Position numbers and translations under genes: made by a program
Notes under the pieces: generated by a model
What the model saw: only the letters and a program-made list of their open reading frames with translations
What the model was told of the DNA's origin: nothing
Database searches by the model: none
Shown: piece after piece, positions 5,635-5,825 of the stretch
How positions within the stretch are numbered: position 1 is the stretch's first letter
How the letters are laid out: every line of letters begins with the position of its first letter
Source of the DNA: SMTZ1-83 sp048884925
GTDB taxonomy: Archaea; Asgardarchaeota; Thorarchaeia; Thorarchaeales; Thorarchaeaceae
Assembly (NCBI GenBank): GCA_048884925.1
Contig: JBHLQK010000194.1
Span: forward strand, 1 to 5,825
Direction: 5' to 3'
DNA length: 5,825 nt

Positions 5635-5784
5635 ATGGAAAACGAACGATATTACCAAGTCATTGGCGAAGGTGTATCGGAAGGTGGGAGATATCGCAGA
5701 GGACTTATTCTTGCGGGACTGCTGGGGAGCATGTTAGGGCTATTTGGAAGCCTTGCTTCGACATATCTCGCGTTTGTTATCTAG
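5635..5784 (+). CDS. Start of a membrane protein; 49-codon frame ended by an in-frame TAG
   Basis: From ATG 5635, preceded by GAGGGTG, the frame encodes 49 residues: a polar, charged N-terminus of about 22 residues (MENERYYQVIGEGVSEGG...RYRR) and then a Gly/Leu-rich hydrophobic helix from GLILAGLLGSML through STYLAFVI (23-49). Arg residues before the helix suggest the N-terminus stays in the cytoplasm. TAG at 5782-5784 ends the frame inside or at the end of this helix, but the same frame continues open for the remaining 13 complete codons (PIGPMPYSELVAA), which read like a loop and next helix of a transporter-type protein. It may be a genuine single-pass small protein, the 5' end of a larger multi-pass protein broken by a nonsense mutation or sequencing error, or a recoded UAG. 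I do not recognise the family. It is divergent from the lipoyl unit. Confidence 0.55.
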   Translation: MENERYYQVIGEGVSEGGRYRRGLILAGLLGSMLGLFGSLASTYLAFVI

Positions 5785-5825
5785 CCGATTGGTCCAATGC
5801 CCTACTCGGAATTAGTAGCAGCGAC

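Noticed and set aside
5635..5825. A genome-wide pyrrolysine code in which all TAG codons are sense
   Set aside because: The winged-helix gene ends in TAG at 659-661, and reading through it would run far into the antisense of the convergent gene; two other genes also end in TAG. Local recoding remains open and is listed as a finding.

Overview
The window looks archaeal. The lipoate ligase is split into separate LplA and LplB genes, the radical SAM enzyme is of the archaeal LipS type rather than bacterial LipA, ribosome-binding sites are GGTG/GAGG-like, and TATA/BRE-like sequence lies between the divergent genes. Lysine- and glutamate-rich coiled-coil proteins, a winged-helix fusion, TTG starts and moderate GC recall uncultured mesophilic lineages such as Asgard archaea, but that placement is a guess.

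Layout: positions 1-655 (+) hold the 3' part of a coiled-coil gene ending in a winged helix; its start is outside the window. It converges, with 3 bp between stops, on a long minus-strand block. Read in transcription order (right to left) the block is: a radical SAM lipoyl synthase-like gene (5510-4530), lplA (4528-3761), lplB (3779-3462), a fumarylacetoacetate hydrolase-fold gene close to 2-keto-3-deoxy-sugar-acid dehydratases (3425-2556), a small coiled-coil protein (2496-2119), a multi-pass M50-like zinc metalloprotease (2032-1055) and a small winged-helix protein (1006-659). At the right edge a divergent plus-strand reading frame begins at 5635 with a good ribosome-binding site.

How they fit: the first three minus-strand genes form a compact lipoyl-cofactor unit, with a 1-nt gap and then a 19-bp overlap. 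LplA and LplB together attach octanoate or lipoate to a carrier protein, and the LipS-type enzyme inserts sulfur. Known archaeal LipS works as a LipS1/LipS2 pair, and only one member is visible here. The dehydratase-like gene follows after 36 bp and may be co-transcribed; it could feed sugar-acid carbon to 2-oxoglutarate semialdehyde. The coiled-coil, protease and winged-helix genes are uncharacterised.

The most unusual points are: an in-frame TAG after 49 codons of the right-edge gene, with the frame staying open to the window end; two inverted repeats of identical geometry (7-bp arms, 10-bp spacer) in the divergent promoter region, one covering the TTG start of the lipS-type gene; and the coupling of the lipoyl unit to a sugar-acid dehydratase homologue. 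No RNA gene, insertion sequence or CRISPR array is visible. The only gene-free stretch over 100 bp is 5511-5634, treated below as a divergent promoter.
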